DNA of 44,354 bases from Planctomycetia bacterium (lineage in GTDB: Bacteria; Planctomycetota; Planctomycetia; Pirellulales; Thermoguttaceae): assembly GCA_030539035.1 (NCBI GenBank), contig JAUNSU010000021.1, positions 1 through 44,354 on the forward strand, read 5' to 3'. The stretch's first letter is position 1. The number at the start of each line of letters is the position of its first letter. This document shows, piece after piece, positions 8,212 to 17,547 of this stretch. The notes beneath the pieces are model-generated. The model was not told the DNA's origin. It searched no databases and saw only the letters and a list, made by a program, of their open reading frames with translations. A program made the position numbers and the translations under genes.

Positions 8212-8703
8212 ATGAACAAGATCAATATTTATTTGGGAATACTGCTTGGAGCCGGCCTTTTTCTGCTTTTAGACGGATCCCTGCTCGGAGCGGAAGGGGC
8301 GGACACGTCGAACCCGTGTACTCTCTGGGGAACCGGAAATGAGATCACAACTTATCAGCAGCCCTATTGTCCAGTCAATGCGCCGGAAATTCCGCTTCGA
8401 GAACCGAAAAAGGGGGATTCCAACGTTGCGAAAAATCCGGAGTTCCCCGATCCTTTTCCCACTTCTCCGGAAACAGCGATTGCGGTAATTGATTCCAACG
8501 GGAATCGATACTGCTATTATTATACAAAGATGATCCGATACCGTCTTCAGGGGGATCCGCCGGTATGTGTTCCGGTTTGGGCCCTTGTAAGGGTGATTAT
8601 GCCCTATTGTCCCCCGAAAGAATTGACGCCGGGCGCGGCTCTTCCTCCGGAACCGAGTCCAAGCGGGGCTTCCCTGCAGTTCCGGACACTTGTTGTTCCC
8701 TAA
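8212..8703 (+). CDS. Small secreted Cys/Pro-rich protein, unknown
   Basis: I do not recognise this 163-residue protein. It begins MNKINIYLGILLGAGLFLLL, a typical signal peptide with likely cleavage near residue 26 (SLLGA). The mature part has cysteines at spaced positions (NPCTLWG, QPYCPVN, RYCYYYT, PVCVPVW, PYCPPKE), suggesting disulfides, and a Pro/Ser/Gly-rich C-terminus. A strong Shine-Dalgarno, AAGGAGG, lies just before the ATG, so high expression is plausible. It ends 13 bases from the convergent lpxK stop, with no obvious terminator between. No neighbour indicates a role beyond export to the periplasm or outside. Confidence 0.75.
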   Translation: MNKINIYLGILLGAGLFLLLDGSLLGAEGADTSNPCTLWGTGNEITTYQQPYCPVNAPEIPLREPKKGDSNVAKNPEFPDPFPTSPETAIAVIDSNGNRYCYYYTKMIRYRLQGDPPVCVPVWALVRVIMPYCPPKELTPGAALPPEPSPSGASLQFRTLVVP

Positions 8704-8716
8704 AAAGGAATCGGGA

Positions 8717-9814
8717 TCAATGATTGAGGGAAAGAAGAAGGTCTTTCAGTTCCTTTTCCCCTTTCAGGAAGATCATTTCCGTTTCCAGTCCCCAGAGCGG
8801 GGTTTGTCCGAGCTCCTTTTTTCCGATTTTTACCAGATCTTTCATTGTTGTAAGAAATCCGACGGCATCGGAGCGTTTTTTTCGATCAAGAAGGAGATCG
8901 AAATCCTCTTTCGTATAGACATGGTGGTCGGAAAAGGGAATAAAATGAGCGAGATTGATCCCCTGTTTTTCGAGGGCCAAGCGAAATCCTTCCGGGTTTC
9001 CCAGTCCGCAAAAGGCGATAAAATTACCCTTCTTTTCTTTTTTCCATTTTTCAAAGGAAGCAACGGGGATCTCTCCGGAAAAAACACGGGAAAAAGTGTG
9101 GGCGACTTCGCACCAGAGAGGATTGCATCCTGATTTTTCCGCTTTTTTTCGGATCTCGCTTTTCTGTTCTTCGGAAGCAAGATCGGCGCGGCTCAAAAGA
9201 ACGGCGTCTGCGCGTTGAAGGGCGCGGAGCGGTTCCCTCAGTAATCCTCGCGGGAAAATATGTCCGTATCCGAAAGGATTCAACGCGTCCAGAAGAACGA
9301 GATCCAGGTCCCGATGGATTCGGCGATGCTGAAATGCGTCGTCCAGGATCAAAAGGGATGTATCCGGATGATCATTGATCAGATGATGGGCAACGGATAC
9401 ACGGTCCGCGCCGGAATAATGGATCAGACCGGGAAGGCGGAGCGCAAGTTCTCTTGCTTCATCATTTCCTTCCGAGATCGAGTCCGAAAAAGGGGAATGA
9501 TCCTGATTTGCCTTTGAAATTTCCCGCGCATGATATCCCCGACTGATCAGGGCCGGATTTTCCTTCCGTTCCTGATAGAAGTTCAGCAACCAGGCGACCA
9601 TGGGCGTTTTTCCCGTTCCGCCGAGAGTGATATTTCCCACGCTGATTACCGGGACGGAGATCTTTTCATTGCGAAAGATGTTTTTATCATAAAGACCATT
9701 TCGAATTCTCATGATGAGAGAATAGATCAGGGAAATCATCCAAAGAAGAGATCGCAGAAAAAAACGAATTACTCCTTTTTTTCTGCCCTGAATAAGCGTT
9801 TGATAAAAATTCAT
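8717..9814 (-). CDS. lpxK: Tetraacyldisaccharide 4'-kinase
   Basis: LpxK phosphorylates the 4' position of the lipid A disaccharide precursor at the inner membrane. The 365-residue protein has an N-terminal hydrophobic helix (~20-36), the P-loop GNITLGGTGKTP (60-71), and LDDAFQHRRIHRDLDLVLLD, matching the family's DD..QHR signature. FPRGLLREP and FCGLGNPEGF are further LpxK landmarks. Together with lpxB at 21255 this shows the cell makes lipid A. It lies 6 bases downstream of the lipoprotein gene at 9821, so the two share a transcript. Confidence 0.94.
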   Translation of the reverse strand: MNFYQTLIQGRKKGVIRFFLRSLLWMISLIYSLIMRIRNGLYDKNIFRNEKISVPVISVGNITLGGTGKTPMVAWLLNFYQERKENPALISRGYHAREISKANQDHSPFSDSISEGNDEARELALRLPGLIHYSGADRVSVAHHLINDHPDTSLLILDDAFQHRRIHRDLDLVLLDALNPFGYGHIFPRGLLREPLRALQRADAVLLSRADLASEEQKSEIRKKAEKSGCNPLWCEVAHTFSRVFSGEIPVASFEKWKKEKKGNFIAFCGLGNPEGFRLALEKQGINLAHFIPFSDHHVYTKEDFDLLLDRKKRSDAVGFLTTMKDLVKIGKKELGQTPLWGLETEMIFLKGEKELKDLLLSLNH

Positions 9815-9820
9815 GGTATC

Positions 9821-10687
9821 TTATTTGAACATGGGAAGATCCGGTTTGGGAAATCTTTCGGAAAGAGAAAGCTCTTCGGGCGGATTTTCCCGTTTGTTTT
9901 TGGTATAATCGATATACTGAACCCAGCGTTCCGCATCATATCCGTATTTTTTGTGAGTGGTAATTTCCAGAGATCGCATTGCGGCCATTTGAAGGGCGCC
10001 GTCGTCCAGTTTTTCATTTTGCAATGCTTCTCCGAGAACCTGAACGATTTCCGCGGAGTCGGAATCTTTGAATTTGGCCAAATTCCGGATAATCGCCAAA
10101 CGCAGATCTTTCCGTTCGTCGTTTTCTTTTTTTGCACCGGCGGCAATGGAGAAGGGAAGGTCCCGATAGAGGCCGGCAAGTGTTTTTGCCGCAAGATCAC
10201 GAGCTTCAGCTTTTTCTTCACTGCTTTTTAATTCCATGCAGTAAGATCCCATCGCATCCGCGGCGGAAAGACGGACCATAAGGATCGGATCGCGAAAGGC
10301 CTTGATATACGTTTTTTCGACCGCTTCGTTTTTGAATCCGGACGTGATTTTTTCAAGAGCATCGATACTGGCCCGTCGAACGTTGGGATCGGTACTTCGC
10401 TCGTATTCCTGAATCAGTTGATAAACGAGGATCTCTTTTTCTTCTTTGGGGGCATGTTTTCCCTTCTTGCCTTTTTCCTGAATCAGCTTAATACGTTCCC
10501 AAGGGCGGAGAACACCGGGAATTTCATCGCTTTTCCGTTCCGCGCCCGGCAGCCGGAGCAGAAATTTATTATCGGTTGAAAAAATCGGAGTACTGCATCC
10601 GGATAAGGACAACAGAATAAAAAAGGAAAGGATAAAGAGTCCTCCCGTAAGACACAAAACAACGCCTTTAAAGGTATCATTCTGCAT
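9821..10687 (-). CDS. HEAT-like-repeat lipoprotein
   Basis: The ATG at 10687, preceded by GGAGG 6 bases away, begins a 288-residue protein with a lipoprotein signal: a long hydrophobic segment (VVLCLTGGLFILSFFILL) and lipobox LSGC, so Cys31 would be lipidated. An upstream ATG at 10750 with its own GGAG would bury that signal behind 21 residues and is less likely. The mature part is helical with HEAT-like phrases (DPNVRRASIDALEKI, DPILMVRLSAADAMGSY, KDLRLAIIRNLAKF), suggesting a curved binding scaffold in the periplasm. It precedes lpxK by 6 bases, so an envelope role is likely, but the ligand is unknown. Confidence 0.8.
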   Translation of the reverse strand: MQNDTFKGVVLCLTGGLFILSFFILLSLSGCSTPIFSTDNKFLLRLPGAERKSDEIPGVLRPWERIKLIQEKGKKGKHAPKEEKEILVYQLIQEYERSTDPNVRRASIDALEKITSGFKNEAVEKTYIKAFRDPILMVRLSAADAMGSYCMELKSSEEKAEARDLAAKTLAGLYRDLPFSIAAGAKKENDERKDLRLAIIRNLAKFKDSDSAEIVQVLGEALQNEKLDDGALQMAAMRSLEITTHKKYGYDAERWVQYIDYTKNKRENPPEELSLSERFPKPDLPMFK

Positions 10688-10975
10688 TTTATCCTCCGGA
10701 AGAAGGATCTTTTCATTATTTTCGATCAAATGATTTTGATATTTCTGCATAAAAACAATCTCCAAAAAGGAAAAACTAATCGCACTACAGCTTTTCGAAA
10801 GGGAACTATATCGTTTTTTTTACTGGAGGCCAAGAGCGATTTTCGTAAAAAAGAGGAAAAAGGGATATTTTTCAGGAAAAACTTTTTTGATTCCGCCCAA
10901 CAGGAAAAATCGCATAAATATCGGAAATTGATCTGGCGGTAAAAATCAAAAAAGTGTACTATTCCTGAAATTGTA

Positions 10976-12433
10976 ATGGGAAAAATCCATTTTCCTGTTC
11001 CGAGTTCGAATCAGATCGCCTGCGCGAACTGTTTTAACCATTTTTATCCTACGATATTGGAAGAAACGATGAAAAAACTTGCGGTATCCGTTTTTCAGTC
11101 CGCTGTATTATGGGGAGGTTTCCTCAGTTTTTTGTTTTATTACGCGATGCATCGGGGACTTATCGGCAATGAATTGATCATTCGATATACGTCCCAGCAT
11201 CCGATTGAACATATTACGGTGAGTATGTTTTTTATCGGGATGGTTCATCTTTTTTTCCATTATATAAAATTGGGGCGGGAAAGACGCGGCGTTCAGTTTG
11301 GGCTGATTTTTTCGCCCATTGGGCAAAAAGAAGATCTTGGTCGAATCGATTTATATCTGGATACATTACAAAAAGCGGAAAAAGTACGGGGAGGCTGCTC
11401 CTTTATTGAACGCCTGAAAAAAGGATTGATCTTTCTCAAGAATGGCGGATCTCCGAATGAGCTGGATCAGGAATTGCGTTATCTCGCCGAAGAAGATTCC
11501 TTTCAGAGTGAATCGAAATACGGAATGGTTCGCATGTTCATTTGGGCGATTCCGATCCTCGGATTTCTTGGAACTGTAATCGGGATTACAATGGCGCTTG
11601 GAAATCTGAACTTAACAGAACTGGAAACGACCGGGAAGCTGCTTGCGGCCGGGCTTCAGGTTGCCTTCGATACCACAGCTCTTGCGTTAAGCCTGGTGTT
11701 TATCCTCTATTTTTCTCTTTTTTATGTTCGCGGACGCGAAAGCCAAATTTTTCATCAGCTGGATAAAATGGCGGAAAAAGAGTTGTCCGGGCGATTTTCG
11801 GGCGGCGCTTCCAACGGATCGCAGGATGCAGAACTTACGCGCAGAATTCTGGGAACCATGGTTGATTCGATCGAACTTTTGATCCAAAAGCAGACCGAAC
11901 TTTGGAAGGAAGCCTTGCGGCAGTCCGAAGAAAGATCTTCACAAATCGCGCTGGCCGGATCAAAGCAGATCGACGCGGTCCTTTCCCATTCCCTTAAAGC
12001 GAATATGGAGTTATATTCCCAAAAAATCGTTGAAGGGGAGGAACGGCTTATTGCCCGAACGATTACGCCGCTTATTGAAGCCCTTGAAAAGAAGACAGAA
12101 AAATTGGGAGCCTTTAAGGATCAGATGATCCAGGAAGAAAATATCCTGCTGGAAGTCCTTCAGGCGACGGGAGAAATTACCCGGCTTGAAGATCGATTGA
12201 ATCATAATCTCAACGCGTTGGCCGGAGTTGGCTGCTTTGAAGAAACGGTCAACAGTCTTGCGGCAACGATCCATCTTCTTAATACGAAGTTGACCGCGTT
12301 TCCCGCGCACGGATCGGAGATTCGGCTTGCGGCTTCACCGGAAATTCCGGCAACACGGGGTAATGGAAAATCGGTTGTAATTCCGATCGGGACCCGATCG
12401 GATACAATCGTGGACGATCCAAAGGATTTCTGA
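10976..12433 (+). CDS. MotA/TolQ/ExbB-family proton channel protein
   Basis: A 485-residue membrane protein. Hydrophobic segments near residues 35-55 and 80-95 precede the family core: MFIWAIPILGFLGTVIGITMALG (about 185-207) and the helix around TTALALSLVFILYFSLFYV. The GFLGTVIG pattern is the TolQ/ExbB/MotA channel signature. The C-terminal ~210 residues form a long cytoplasmic coiled-coil-like region not found in enterobacterial TolQ. The annotated ATG lacks a Shine-Dalgarno; an internal ATG at 11069 has GGAAG upstream and would remove an odd N-terminal CANC segment. It is the first gene of a three-gene unit with two ExbD-like proteins, so together they probably form a proton-driven envelope machine. 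Confidence 0.88.
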   Translation: MGKIHFPVPSSNQIACANCFNHFYPTILEETMKKLAVSVFQSAVLWGGFLSFLFYYAMHRGLIGNELIIRYTSQHPIEHITVSMFFIGMVHLFFHYIKLGRERRGVQFGLIFSPIGQKEDLGRIDLYLDTLQKAEKVRGGCSFIERLKKGLIFLKNGGSPNELDQELRYLAEEDSFQSESKYGMVRMFIWAIPILGFLGTVIGITMALGNLNLTELETTGKLLAAGLQVAFDTTALALSLVFILYFSLFYVRGRESQIFHQLDKMAEKELSGRFSGGASNGSQDAELTRRILGTMVDSIELLIQKQTELWKEALRQSEERSSQIALAGSKQIDAVLSHSLKANMELYSQKIVEGEERLIARTITPLIEALEKKTEKLGAFKDQMIQEENILLEVLQATGEITRLEDRLNHNLNALAGVGCFEETVNSLAATIHLLNTKLTAFPAHGSEIRLAASPEIPATRGNGKSVVIPIGTRSDTIVDDPKDF

Positions 12434-12492
12434 TTCTTTCGGTATCCGATCATTGTGATTTTTTTGAGATCAGATAAAAACAGAACGAACCA

Positions 12493-14766
12493 ATGGGGCG
12501 ATCTATGAGCAGAAGAAGAGAACGGCAAGAGGAAACATTTTCCCTGTTTCCTTTTCTTGCAGTGCTTCTTTGCACTATGGGAATGCTTGTAATGCTTCTT
12601 GTTCTCATGAGCAAAGGGGCCAGCAATGATCGTTCCGGGGAAGCGGTGCGCAAGGTCCCTGCTGCCCAAAAAGCACCTTCGGCGGAAGATCCAAACCTCA
12701 AGGAATATCAGCATTTGAAGAAGGTTTACGGCAACGCAAGCCGGGAAGATCTTCAGGAAGAGATCGCTTCCGCGCAATGGTATCTTGATGAATTGAAAGG
12801 GATCAAGGTTCGAACGGAGGAAGCACTTCGAAAAGAGCGGGACCGATTGACCGCCGCCGATAAAGCGATCGCCGAAAGACTCAAGGATTTGAATAAACTC
12901 AAAGAAGGAATTCGACTTCTGAAAGAAGATAAATCGGAAAATCCGGAAAATATCGCGGCCAAAATCAAGATCAAATCGGAAGAGATCATTCGACTGGAAA
13001 AGGAGATCGCCGATTCCCGGGAAAAGATCAAAAACGCGAAGCCTTCTTATTCGATCATTCCTTATCAGGGAAAATCGGGGACGGTTCGCTATCCGATTTA
13101 CATAGAGTGCAATGAACGCGGCGTATTTCTTATGCCGGAAGGGATTCCGTTCTCCGTTGAAGACTTTTTACTCGGTAAATATCCCGGCAACCCTTTTGAC
13201 ATGGCGATCAGAACCGCCCGGCAATGTATTTTGGAAAAAGAAGCGAACGGATCGAATGATCTGGAAAAAGAGCCTTACCCGCTGCTGATTGTCCGGCCCG
13301 GCGGATCCGACAAATATTATACGGCCGTTTCCGCGCTCGCCTCCTGGGGCGGGGACTATGGATATGAACTTGTCGAAGAGGATTGGAAACTGGATTATCC
13401 TCCCGCTGATCCCGATCGCGCTCATCGCATTCAGGAGCAGATCGCGCTTTCCCGAAGCCGGCTCGCGATTCCGCTTGCAACCATGATCGCGGAGATGAGT
13501 CGGCAAGGAGCAGGATCAAGATCGGAATCCGACTTCGGCGGATTTTCTTCCCTTCGCAAAGGATCGGGGATCGCAGGATCTTCGCTCACTGGAGCCGGAA
13601 CATTTGGATCCGGTCCGGGAAGTTCATCCCTTCAAAATCAACTTGGCGATCAGGTTAAGTTGGCGCCTGTCTCCGGGCTGGGAGGATCTCCCGGTTCCGC
13701 AGGAGGTTTACCGGGAGGACAAAATCCTGTTCCCGCGCAAACATCGGGGCCTTACGGAAATCCTTCCGGATCTTATGCTCAAAATACACCGAATACACCA
13801 AACGGGGGAGAAAGACTTGGCGTATCCTTTTTGGCTGGAACTTCCGGCGGGGCGGGCGATTATCAATCACTTCCCGCATATCAGGGAGCCTATTCCGATC
13901 TGAATGCAGGAGGAAAGACGAACGGTCCGGATCCGGCTTCCTCAATCGGACAGAACGGATCTCCATCCGCACTGTTGCCGAATGGATCGCAATTCTCGCC
14001 GAACGGATCTCTTGCCCAACAGACCGGATCATCTGTTCCTCAGACCGAATCTCCAGCGCCGCAGAACGGGAACTATCAGCAGTTGACTCCTTATGGGCCG
14101 GCGGTTGAAGGAGATCAAACGGCCGGAACGCCCGTTGATCCTTCGCGGCAGCTTCTGGCCAAGGTTCAGGATCAAGGACAAACGCCCTCTGCTCAGAACG
14201 ATTCGGATCAGAAGCCGGGAAATTGGGAAACGGTGGGAAATACCGCCTATCAGCAAAATGGACAGGGAACATCGCCGGCGGGATCGCCCTATCATTCAAG
14301 TTCTCAAATCGAGAACGGTAATCTTCCCGGGGCGGGACCGATGCTTTCTGTTGATAAAAAGATGAAAGATTGTCCGGAACCGAAAAAGGATCCGGTTGCC
14401 GGATTTGCGTCTTCCGAGATGTCGGGAAAAGCCTTTAATCTTACTGAATTGACCTATAAGAAGGCGGATGCCGCAACGGAACGTCCGATTTCCATCGAAT
14501 GCTTTGCGGACAAGATCGTATTTCCCAAGCAGCCGGGAATTCGAAAAACGGAGACTATTTCAACGGGAATCGGAAAGGATCAGTTCCAGAAGGATCTTTT
14601 CCAATCCTTTGTCCTTTGCGTGAAAACATGGGGCGTTGCCGGAAGAAATATGTACTGGACCCCCTGGATCAAGGCGAAAGTTCATCCGGGAGGAGAACAA
14701 ACATTTTTTGAACTTCAGAAGATTTTTCAAACCCAGGGAATTACCGTTAAAAATTACACGGATTAG
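12493..14766 (+). CDS. Large ExbD/TolR-like membrane-anchored protein with disordered linker
   Basis: A 757-residue protein anchored by one N-terminal helix (FSLFPFLAVLLCTMGMLVMLL, ~17-38) after a basic start, the topology of ExbD/TolR. A coiled coil follows (~65-180), then a compact segment (~185-320). About 270 residues of Gly/Ser/Pro/Asn/Gln-rich low complexity (~330-615) lead to a small C-terminal domain (~635-757). An alternative ATG at 12505 (MSRRRERQEE) is also plausible. It starts 59 bases after the channel gene and ends 3 bases before the next. By analogy the helix packs into the channel and the large periplasmic part reaches the outer layers; no cargo is identifiable. Confidence 0.8.
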   Translation: MGRSMSRRRERQEETFSLFPFLAVLLCTMGMLVMLLVLMSKGASNDRSGEAVRKVPAAQKAPSAEDPNLKEYQHLKKVYGNASREDLQEEIASAQWYLDELKGIKVRTEEALRKERDRLTAADKAIAERLKDLNKLKEGIRLLKEDKSENPENIAAKIKIKSEEIIRLEKEIADSREKIKNAKPSYSIIPYQGKSGTVRYPIYIECNERGVFLMPEGIPFSVEDFLLGKYPGNPFDMAIRTARQCILEKEANGSNDLEKEPYPLLIVRPGGSDKYYTAVSALASWGGDYGYELVEEDWKLDYPPADPDRAHRIQEQIALSRSRLAIPLATMIAEMSRQGAGSRSESDFGGFSSLRKGSGIAGSSLTGAGTFGSGPGSSSLQNQLGDQVKLAPVSGLGGSPGSAGGLPGGQNPVPAQTSGPYGNPSGSYAQNTPNTPNGGERLGVSFLAGTSGGAGDYQSLPAYQGAYSDLNAGGKTNGPDPASSIGQNGSPSALLPNGSQFSPNGSLAQQTGSSVPQTESPAPQNGNYQQLTPYGPAVEGDQTAGTPVDPSRQLLAKVQDQGQTPSAQNDSDQKPGNWETVGNTAYQQNGQGTSPAGSPYHSSSQIENGNLPGAGPMLSVDKKMKDCPEPKKDPVAGFASSEMSGKAFNLTELTYKKADAATERPISIECFADKIVFPKQPGIRKTETISTGIGKDQFQKDLFQSFVLCVKTWGVAGRNMYWTPWIKAKVHPGGEQTFFELQKIFQTQGITVKNYTD

Positions 14767-14769
14767 AAT

Positions 14770-15840
14770 ATGAGAAGATTTTCACCGCGAAGACGTTCCG
14801 AAGAATCCCTTGAGAGCGGACAGGATTCTTTTTTGGACATTGTATCGAATATCGTCGGGATCCTGATCATTCTTGTAATGATCGCGGGAGCCCGGGTGGG
14901 GGCGGTCAATCCCGCCGCCGATCCGATCGCCCCCGTTTCTGATTCCGCCGCTGTTTCTGTTCCTGTTCAAGGACCCGATCCAAAAGAAAATCGACAGGAA
15001 TATATCGAAATTTGCCGGAAATTTGAAAGCGGAAAAGAAGCGATTCAATCACTCAAGGGAACCGTTGGGGAACTCAATACGCAATTGCAGCGCGTAAAAA
15101 TGCAGGCGGACAATGTTGAAAATCAGCATCATCAAATGCTTGTGGATATCGATGGAATGGAAACGATCGTCCAGATGGAATCGGAAAAAAAGGACAAGAG
15201 CACCCAGCAGCAATTTGAACAGAAGAGAGCCGTTTATCAATTGGACGAAAAGATCAAGGAACTTCAGCGAATCGAAAAGTCCCTTGAAGAATCGGGGAAG
15301 AAGAGTATTAAAATTGAGAATATTCCAACGCCGCTCGGAAAGAAGGTCGAAGGACATGAAGGCTTTTTCTGTTTAAGAAATGGTCGGATCTCCCATGTTC
15401 CGATGAACGTTTTTTCGGAACGTCTTCGGAGCTATTTTCGTAATTTTCGACAGATCCAGCAATCGGAAATCGATGATGCGATGGGGCCGATCGAAGGATA
15501 CACTTTCCATTTCCAGGCGAGTTTAACGCAGGTTCGGGAAGCGGATGGAACCCGTCTTTCCTTTTCCTTTAATTTTGGTGAATGCATCCCGGAAAATGAT
15601 CTGCTTGGAGAAACGCTCAAGGAAGCTCTTGCGGACGGGTCCGTTTTTCGCCGAAAAGTTGCCCTTTATTTGAAAGAATCAAGTACGATCACCTTATTTG
15701 TTTATCCCGATTCCTTTAATGAATTACGGGAGATCAAAAAAATTCTGCTGGAAAAAGAGTATAATATCGCTCTTCGTCCGATGCCGCAAAATCAGCGGAT
15801 TACATTCTCTCCGCATGGATCCAAATCGACCACTTATTGA
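14770..15840 (+). CDS. Second ExbD/TolR-like membrane-anchored protein
   Basis: A 356-residue protein with a short basic N-terminus and one membrane helix, DSFLDIVSNIVGILIILVMI (~19-38); the Asp at the start of the helix resembles the proton-path Asp of ExbD/TolR (D23 or D19 here, not proven). A coiled coil runs from about 95 to 185, then a mixed alpha/beta C-terminal domain (~195-345) that is probably periplasmic. It begins 3 bases after the previous stop, so the three genes are translated as one unit with possible 1:1 stoichiometry between the two partners. Its structural resemblance to the 757-residue neighbour suggests an ancient duplication with divergent periplasmic domains. Confidence 0.82.
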   Translation: MRRFSPRRRSEESLESGQDSFLDIVSNIVGILIILVMIAGARVGAVNPAADPIAPVSDSAAVSVPVQGPDPKENRQEYIEICRKFESGKEAIQSLKGTVGELNTQLQRVKMQADNVENQHHQMLVDIDGMETIVQMESEKKDKSTQQQFEQKRAVYQLDEKIKELQRIEKSLEESGKKSIKIENIPTPLGKKVEGHEGFFCLRNGRISHVPMNVFSERLRSYFRNFRQIQQSEIDDAMGPIEGYTFHFQASLTQVREADGTRLSFSFNFGECIPENDLLGETLKEALADGSVFRRKVALYLKESSTITLFVYPDSFNELREIKKILLEKEYNIALRPMPQNQRITFSPHGSKSTTY

Positions 15841-15877
15841 TTTTTTGCGGATCTTCGGGATTCCTTTGATCTGCGTC

Positions 15878-15906
15878 TTGATCTTTGATTTTCATTCTGA
15901 TATAAT
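15878..15906 (+). promoter_or_regulatory. Near-consensus promoter for the glycosidase-FAD gene pair
   Basis: TTGATC (15878-15883), exactly 17 bases, TATAAT (15901-15906). The -10 is perfect. The start point would fall near 15914, about 80 bases before the ATG at 15997, which has AAGGAG upstream. Confidence 0.7.
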
Positions 15907-15996
15907 CTTGGCAGGCGGATCAATTTGATCCAAGAGTCGTCTGTTTTGTTTTTTAAAAGGGAAAAACGAAAAAAAATGCGGATTTAAGGAGAATTT

Positions 15997-17544
15997 ATGC
16001 GATTTCAAAAACTGTTCCCATTGGTGCGAAGGACTTTTCTTTTTCTGTTTGCGATATCGGCCGCTTTTCCGATCTATGCGCAAATGATCGACAATACCCA
16101 CGATCGGGTTCAAACGACGCTTGATCCCGGATTCGAACGGATCGGGACCATTATGCCCCGAACGGCAAAAGAGGTTGGCCGATCGGATTTCGCGATTGGC
16201 TGCGAAATGCTGCCCCGCGATTACGGCGACTTTGAGGAGTTCAAAGAATATATTGCTCCTCTTGGGATCAAAAGAATCCGACTTCACGCCGGTTGGGCGA
16301 AAATCGAACCGGAAAAAGGAAAATTCGATTTCACCTGGCTCGACAAACAGGTCGATTACCTGATCTCTCAAGGAATGGATCCGCTGCTGGAAACCTCTTA
16401 CGGCAATCCGATTTATCCCGGCGGGGGAGGGGCCTCTCTTTCCGATGGAATGCCGCAGGGGAAAGAAGCCTTGGCTGCCTGGGATCATTATGTCGATAAG
16501 CTCGCCGCCCATTATAAAGGACGCGTTCGCGATTGGGCCTGTTGGAACGAACCGAATAATATCAAAATAAACACGCCTGCTCTGGTTGCCGACAACAACA
16601 TGCGAACGGCGGAGATCATTAAAAAGCATATTCCTGATGCGAGAATTGCCGCTCTTGTTTTGTCCTATACAAACGCCAAATTCACGGATGAATATCTCAA
16701 AGTTGTTTCCGAAGCCGGAAAATTGGGACTTTTTGAATGGATTATTTATCATGATTATTCGCTCAATCCCGATTCTATTTATCCGAAAGTGGAAAACTTT
16801 GTCAAGATCGTCCGCAAATATTCCCCAACGCTGAAAATTTGGCAAGGAGAGTCCGGAGCGACCTCGGATCCGCATTATACGGCTCCCATTTCCTCGGCGA
16901 AATGGAATACGGAATTGACCCAATGCAAATGGAACGCACGCCGTATGCTGGGAGATTTGGGACATGATGTGGAATCGCTCATTTTCACTTTCTATGATCC
17001 CGCCTATCATGATCCGGAACGATATACAAAAAAGGTCGATCCTCTTTGGATCCGAACGAGAAGCGATCGATTTATGAAAAGAATGGGATTGGTTAAATGC
17101 AATGAGGATTTCAAGGTTCTCAAGGTTAAGCCGGCTTATTACACCGTTCAGAACATTGCCTCCGTTTTTGATTCCTCGATTGAACGAATTAAAAATCCGG
17201 AAGCGTCCCTTGTTTGCGAAAAAAAGACCGTTCTTTATGTTTTCCGGCAAAAGAAAACGAAGGATAATCTTGTTGTTTTCTGGGACAGCTCCTCTCATCC
17301 GGACAACGATAATGCGACCGTTCCCGGACAGTTGACCTTAAAGGGGATCTCATTCAAGGAACCTGTGTGGGTTGATACCGTTTCCGGGGCGATCTATGCG
17401 ATACCCAAGGACCGGATCCTTCGCAGCGGTGATTCGATCGCCTTTAAGGACATTCCTCTTTATGATGCGCCTGTATTCATTGCGGAAAAAGCAATGCTGA
17501 TAAAAGGTCCTTACACGCCAACCCCTTATTCCTTTCAGAAATAA
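15997..17544 (+). CDS. Secreted clan GH-A-like glycoside hydrolase
   Basis: A 515-residue protein with a signal peptide (cleavage near AFPIYAQ, residue ~29). A (beta/alpha)8 barrel is evident: IKRIRLHAGWAKIEPEKGKFDF is the classic early barrel segment, WNEPNN carries the likely acid/base Glu185 and WQGESGATS the likely nucleophile Glu285, the spacing seen in retaining clan GH-A enzymes (GH5, GH39, GH42 and relatives). The exact family and substrate cannot be fixed by eye. The C-terminal ~130 residues look like a beta-sandwich. AAGGAG precedes the ATG. The FAD oxidoreductase gene follows after 3 bases, hinting that the two act on one substrate or its product. Confidence 0.82.
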   Translation: MRFQKLFPLVRRTFLFLFAISAAFPIYAQMIDNTHDRVQTTLDPGFERIGTIMPRTAKEVGRSDFAIGCEMLPRDYGDFEEFKEYIAPLGIKRIRLHAGWAKIEPEKGKFDFTWLDKQVDYLISQGMDPLLETSYGNPIYPGGGGASLSDGMPQGKEALAAWDHYVDKLAAHYKGRVRDWACWNEPNNIKINTPALVADNNMRTAEIIKKHIPDARIAALVLSYTNAKFTDEYLKVVSEAGKLGLFEWIIYHDYSLNPDSIYPKVENFVKIVRKYSPTLKIWQGESGATSDPHYTAPISSAKWNTELTQCKWNARRMLGDLGHDVESLIFTFYDPAYHDPERYTKKVDPLWIRTRSDRFMKRMGLVKCNEDFKVLKVKPAYYTVQNIASVFDSSIERIKNPEASLVCEKKTVLYVFRQKKTKDNLVVFWDSSSHPDNDNATVPGQLTLKGISFKEPVWVDTVSGAIYAIPKDRILRSGDSIAFKDIPLYDAPVFIAEKAMLIKGPYTPTPYSFQK

Positions 17545-17547
17545 ACG

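Noticed and set aside
13500-14300. Tandem DNA repeat array
   Set aside because: Recurrent GGATC-type words here come from Gly/Ser/Asn/Gln-rich low-complexity protein sequence, without a constant repeat unit.
15892-17298. 468-codon minus-strand ORF
   Set aside because: Covers the glycosidase gene on the other strand; the glycosidase has catalytic motifs, a promoter and a signal peptide, the antisense frame has none.
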